64,000 nt of DNA from Patagioenas fasciata. Its lineage: Eukaryota; Chordata; Aves; Columbiformes; Columbidae. The translations under genes were made by a program, and so were the position numbers. Shown here in pieces: positions 60,301-64,000 of this stretch; within the stretch, counting starts at the first letter, position 1, and the number at the start of each line of letters is the position of its first letter. The notes beneath the pieces are model-generated. The model did no database searches. It had not been told where the DNA came from and saw only the letters and a program-made list of their open reading frames with translations. Location: positions 42,621,001 through 42,685,000 of the forward strand of contig NC_092523.1 of NCBI RefSeq assembly GCF_037038585.1. The letters run 5' to 3'.

Positions 60301-63183
60301 AATCAGTTAAAATAGAGTTTGAAGAAATAAGTACATTGGAAAAATAACAGTCTTACTTTCGGAAGGCTAGCAGGTGTTCTCAGTTTCGTGCGAGTGCTTT
60401 TCATCAATGCTCGTTGCTCAGTTGGCAGCAAGTGATACTTCATCGCTTCAATGAGGTAATCTTTACAAGCACTGCTGTTCTTAACCAATATTTCTTCTTC
60501 AACTCTCTGTTTATTAATAAAAGTTTAACAAGGTCTGAGCATGTTAAGGAAGTGAAACACAAATAATCTGAAATGTAATAAAGTCGGTGTTATATCACAC
60601 AAATGCAGATTACTCTGATTTTTTTTAGATTGTAGTTTAACTAGTTAGACATGAATTTATGTGATGGCAATATGCAGTCACTGCAAAAAAAAGTTTGTTC
60701 TCTTCATTAGTGAGTAGAAGAAACAGAGTTAGGCAAGGCAAATTATTTCCTCACAATCAAGCACATTTATTGACTTTTCAACTATAGAGTACAGAACACA
60801 CTAAGGTGCGAGTGGGGAAAAGAATTTAACAAACTAGTAGACAACCTCACAACAATAAAAAACCACAACAGCAAAACAAAACATGAAAACCCACAAAAGC
60901 AAAACAAAACAAACACAAAACAACCCACATGAAGTGGAAGAAATTAATAACACAAACCCAGAATTTTTAAAATAAACATCTACCAGACTTCTACTATACC
61001 TACTAACGCGTGCTAATAGCGAACTGGTATTTTCAATCTTAAATATTTGACCCAACACCTAAATATTCAAATGATCTTATAAAAGTTGAAAAAATGTATT
61101 ATATCTAAACCAGCTAAAGAACTGTTTCCTTTATCAGCAAGTCCTAAATAACTTAGACAATAGATTAAATTCTGAAATTTAAAATTCACTTACAAAGTGT
61201 TGTATTAAATATCGTATTAAAAATGAAACCTAACCTGATCTTAGCTAATTAAATCATTCAAATCACTATTGTAGCATGACAAGTAGCCAGCCAAACAGAT
61301 AAATGACTTATACAGGATATCTGCTACGTGGCAATCCTTCCTTTGACTCTGTGTGTGCATGCGTGCATGTGCATGTGTAACGGTGACTGGTTATTTCTAC
61401 TTTCAGTGACACACTACATTACACTGTTTAAATTTAGAATTATCCATCTGGCATTAAAAAAAGAAACTGGAATGTTCACATGCAGAAGAATTAGTATTCC
61501 TTTTTTGCTTACCTGAACTAAATATTCGCGGGAAAGCAAAGGCAGCCGAACATGCTCCATCAGGCGTGCCATTAGCTCCTGCCTGACATCTTTGTCATGG
61601 TTAACCCACGCTATCACTGCTTCAAATACCTTCCAGGAAACAAACAAATGCGAGTCCCTTTGACTTACAAATTCAGTAGTATGAAAATAGCAGTATGCCT
61701 CCAAAAAACAGTTTTTGCTTATACTACAATTCCTAACGTGAAAAAAACCGACAGCAGTTACAGCTCCCATTATTTCCATATTTACCCACTACGAAATTCT
61801 GAAGATGCAATAGCCAGTCTCTTTTTATGTCACCCCTCTACTGGCATTTCAAGAATACCTGCACTACATCGACAAAATGCACATAATAATTTCATTGATA
61901 CTGAAAATCCAATAAAACTAGGTAAATAAACAACACAGCAGCAGGGATATTACAATCCTCACACTTTTCTTCCTTTCTTGGAAAATTGACCTGCCACATA
62001 ATCATTCAAATGACTTGTCATCACTGAGTCTTACGGGAAGAAAACTCAAGCCTAGTTTCTCCTCTATTGCACAGCAGCTCGTCATACACTAGAACATTAA
62101 AACCTTAATTATAATCCACAGAAGCACCATCACATGTATCAAAATCAAAGTGATAAAACTGGACCTTCAGGGTATTATGGGAACAGCAACATGACTTTGC
62201 TAGTTGTGGTTTAAGCAGATAGTTCTTGGATCCAAAGTTTCAAAAGTTTTTAACACAAAACACTACCTAGCCATACAAATCAGTATTCAAACACGTTTTT
62301 GAATACAATTTAGGCTCTTTTGAACAGAGGTGTTAGTACAACTATATACTCCTTGGAAAAAAGAAAACAAACATATTTTAAATTGATCACAACTGGATTA
62401 AAAAATTAATACTTTTACAACTTGTAAACCATTAGAGGTTCAAAGAGATGCATTTGGCTCAGTGAAGATCAGAGTGTTTCAAAAATGGCTTTAACAAAAG
62501 GAGATCTAGCTAAAGGTGAACCAACACATATATTTAAGGTCAAGTTTGGTTATACCAAGCTACCCAGCCATCTCCTTTGCAACCCACATTTCTTCAGTCA
62601 GGGTAGACAAGCCACATACACATACAGAGATTTAATACTTTTGTGAGCCTGCTGATATTTAAGTTAGTATCTGGCGTACACTTGCTCTTCAAACTACTAT
62701 TTTTGAGTTATTTATCCCTTGGTAAACCAAACTCCTGTGTATGTGACTCACAGCATGTGTCCTGTTTGTTCCGCTAAAACATAAGAAGAGTTTTCCATTT
62801 AATTTTGTTTCAATTTTTTCAAACAACAAATGGTTATGTGATTTAATACTGTTTTAGGATTTTTAAGAGTTGAGAATAATTTTCAACATCAGACTGACAA
62901 CACTTGGGAAAAATTGTCAACAGTTTTGGGAAAAATCCTTCAACCATGAGGACAATACATGCCCAACTTCACTGAGGAAACAACGCATCCAAACAAGTGC
63001 ACAAAAGCAGTAAGAGCAATTCGCTCTCTCACCCCAAAGAATAAAAAGAATACTGGGACACGGGTGGTCTTACCTTCTCTTCTGAGGCAATTGTGAGCTT
63101 GTCACTGGATATAAGACTGCACACCTGCTCGACACCAAGATTGAGGTATTCTTCACTAAGAACGACATCAGAAAAGTGCTGTT
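51363..63183 (-). CDS. KLHL2: Kelch-like protein 2 (Mayven), C-terminal 411 residues, ten coding exons; BTB exons beyond right edge
   Basis: KLHL2 is a BTB-BACK-kelch adaptor for the cullin-3 ubiquitin ligase, known to bind actin and to target WNK kinases. The window holds the BACK domain from the residue split before QHFSDVV and all six kelch repeats. Exons join as 63183-63074, 61629-61513, 60506-60357, 59534-59417, 58780-58583, 57830-57729, 56823-56695, 52479-52339, 52174-52031 and 51391-51363 (1238 bases, 411 residues and a stop). Phases close throughout. The kelch blades each show the double-glycine VGG/AVGG and the downstream Tyr...Trp spacing. Sequence is very close to human KLHL2 (593 residues). 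The BTB domain, about the first 180 residues, must lie at coordinates above 64000. Confidence 0.97.
52031..52174 (-). CDS. KLHL2: KLHL2 exon, kelch repeat 6
   Basis: The acceptor CTTTTTAG precedes GT GTT TGT. The exon reads [19 protein letters not shown], then [19 protein letters not shown] and CMSTGRSYA, with donor GCAG|GTAATG. It is 144 bases. Confidence 0.96.
52339..52479 (-). CDS. KLHL2: KLHL2 exon, kelch repeat 5
   Basis: The acceptor ATGTTTGCAG precedes GT GTT GGT. The exon reads [20 protein letters not shown], then [19 protein letters not shown] and NMCRRNA, with donor GCAG|GTATAC. It is 141 bases. The FDPVAS segment differs from human (YDPTTN). Confidence 0.95.
56695..56823 (-). CDS. 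KLHL2: KLHL2 exon, kelch repeat 4
   Basis: The acceptor CCCTTTCTAG precedes GC AAA CTG. The exon reads [18 protein letters not shown], then [19 protein letters not shown] and RRSGA, with donor GCAG|GTGAGT. It is 129 bases. Confidence 0.95.
57729..57830 (-). CDS. KLHL2: KLHL2 exon, rest of kelch repeat 3
   Basis: The acceptor TCTTCATAG precedes GT TTA TCA. The exon reads [20 protein letters not shown], then [13 protein letters not shown] and the first base of Gly, with donor GGAG|GTAAGT. It is 102 bases. Confidence 0.95.
58583..58780 (-). CDS. KLHL2: KLHL2 exon, kelch repeat 2 and start of repeat 3
   Basis: The acceptor TGCTCTAG precedes GA ATG GTG. The exon reads [20 protein letters not shown], then [19 protein letters not shown] and [18 protein letters not shown], with donor ACAG|GTATTT. 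It is 198 bases, phase 1 to phase 1, the longest KLHL2 exon here. Confidence 0.96.
59417..59534 (-). CDS. KLHL2: KLHL2 exon, kelch repeat 1
   Basis: The acceptor CCCTTTTAG precedes TTG ATG ATG. The exon reads [20 protein letters not shown], then [19 protein letters not shown] and the first base of Gly, with donor GCAG|GTAAAT. It is 118 bases. The di-glycine and the Tyr/Trp of the blade are present. Confidence 0.95.
60357..60506 (-). CDS. KLHL2: KLHL2 exon, BACK domain end and linker
   Basis: The acceptor ATAAACAG precedes AGA GTT GAA. The exon reads [20 protein letters not shown], then [17 protein letters not shown] and a linker ending ASLPK, with donor AAA|GTAAGA. It is 150 bases, phase 0. 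Confidence 0.95.
61513..61629 (-). CDS. KLHL2: KLHL2 exon, BACK domain middle
   Basis: It reads [20 protein letters not shown], then [19 protein letters not shown], and stops at CAG|GTAAGC. It is 117 bases, phase 0 at both ends. It is nearly identical to the mammalian protein. Confidence 0.96.
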
Positions 63184-64000
63184 CTGTTTGGAGGAAAAGC
63201 AATACTCTAACTTACAGTGGTATCCCACAATAAGCATTGAAGCAGCAGAGGAAAAATAGAGAAAACAAGTCAATATGTCTGCTATTTTGTCATATGTAGA
63301 AGAGATACCTTAAAATATCTTCTATAGTTTAAAGTCTGGTCTCACAAGTGGCTTTTGTATTTAAAGATTCTTAAAAATACTTGAAGTACTAAAACACATC
63401 ATACTAAAAGTAGCACAATCATAGAAATTTAACATTTTCAGCATTGGCTCATCTCAGCACTTGTCCGTGACAATTACTTAAATCTCATTTTGCTAACTTT
63501 GTACACACAAACACAGCAAAAAAGATCACAGAGAAAGAATATGCCCTCTGTGCTGTTGACAAACGTTTTAAATGTGCAGTTCAACATGGAGAATGGCTGA
63601 TGCATTAGAACTAACCAAAAGTTTTGCAGTCTAATGTAGGTCAAATCAAACAACAGGTCTGGTTACTGTTGCATCTCTCAGAGCTTCTCCAAGGTCATAA
63701 AAATATTACATATCACAATATCTACAACAAGTAAAAGATGTGTAGTTTTTCCTCGGGTGCCTTGTTTGTTTGTGGGGTCTTTGGTGGTTGGTTGGTTTTG
63801 GATTTTTGGGTTTTTTTTAATGGTTGGTTGGTTGTGGGTTTTGTTTGTTTTTTGGTTTTTTTTGTTTGCTTGTTTTTAAATGCCTTAAACAAAACTGATA
63901 AAAATCAATGCTTTAGTTGTAGAATGAGACATTTTATTTTAACATAGAGCTTGTATCTTTATCATGTTGTCATTCAGTTATTCAGTTGTCCTCTCGCTTC
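61630..64000 (-). other. KLHL2: KLHL2 introns at right edge
   Basis: The intron 61630-63073 and the partial intron from 63184 to the edge are non-coding. The last 240 bases hold a T/G-rich low-complexity tract (about 63760-63880). The BTB-encoding exons were not found here. Confidence 0.8.
63074..63183 (-). CDS. KLHL2: KLHL2 exon, BACK domain start
   Basis: The acceptor CCAAACAG precedes AA CAG CAC, which completes a Glu codon begun in the preceding exon. The exon reads [16 protein letters not shown] and [18 protein letters not shown], with donor AAG|GTAAGA. It is 110 bases. It forms the first helices of the BACK domain, which links BTB to kelch in cullin-3 adaptors. Confidence 0.95.

Larger units (their letters stand above)
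56824..61512 (-). other. KLHL2: KLHL2 introns among BACK and kelch 1-4 exons
   Basis: Introns at 56824-57728, 57831-58582, 58781-59416, 59535-60356 and 60507-61512 are 0.6-1.0 kb each. They are unremarkable apart from an A/C-rich tract at about 60850-60930 and a TG/CA alternating run at about 61350-61380. No non-KLHL2 gene was seen. Confidence 0.85.

Overview
This window is vertebrate nuclear DNA, almost certainly from a bird. It is AT-rich and intron-dominated, has GT-AG introns, holds several CR1 LINE fragments typical of bird and reptile genomes, and contains exons of three recognisable genes. All three genes lie on the minus strand in the order KLHL2 > MSMO1 > CPE. This is the same order and relative orientation as I recall on human chromosome 4q32, so the block appears to be conserved amniote synteny. 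I cannot name the species.

Layout, left to right: (1) About 1-31990 is the start of the first intron of CPE (carboxypeptidase E). I found no exon in it, only simple repeats, two short CR1 pieces and a 101-bp near-identical direct repeat (18355 and 19261). (2) About 31880-32460 is a compact CpG island with CPE exon 1 (signal peptide, pro-region and start of the catalytic domain). A CR1 fragment abuts its upstream side. (3) About 32740-40085 is an intergenic stretch with no supportable gene. (4) About 40085-49110 is the complete coding sequence of MSMO1 (methylsterol monooxygenase 1, cholesterol synthesis): five coding exons, 297 residues, preceded by a non-coding first exon in a CpG island. 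The upstream region carries four CCAAT boxes, a perfect CRE and an SRE-like site. (5) About 49700-51362 holds the 3' UTR of KLHL2 and a very short KLHL2-MSMO1 gap. (6) 51363-63183 holds the last ten coding exons of KLHL2 (BACK domain and all six kelch repeats, 411 residues). The BTB-domain exons lie beyond the right edge.

The three genes do not form a pathway. KLHL2 is a cullin-3 ubiquitin ligase adaptor, MSMO1 is an ER sterol C4-demethylase and CPE is a secretory-granule prohormone-processing enzyme. They are neighbours by descent. Every intron boundary given was placed by reading GT/AG sites and checking that the codon phase carries through; all phases close without a frameshift or premature stop.

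I did not find a novel biological system. The most interesting non-genic signals are the 100/101-identical direct repeat in the CPE intron, the inverted CR1 pair in MSMO1 intron 1, the dense regulatory cluster upstream of MSMO1, and an AATAAA lying three bases after the KLHL2 stop codon.
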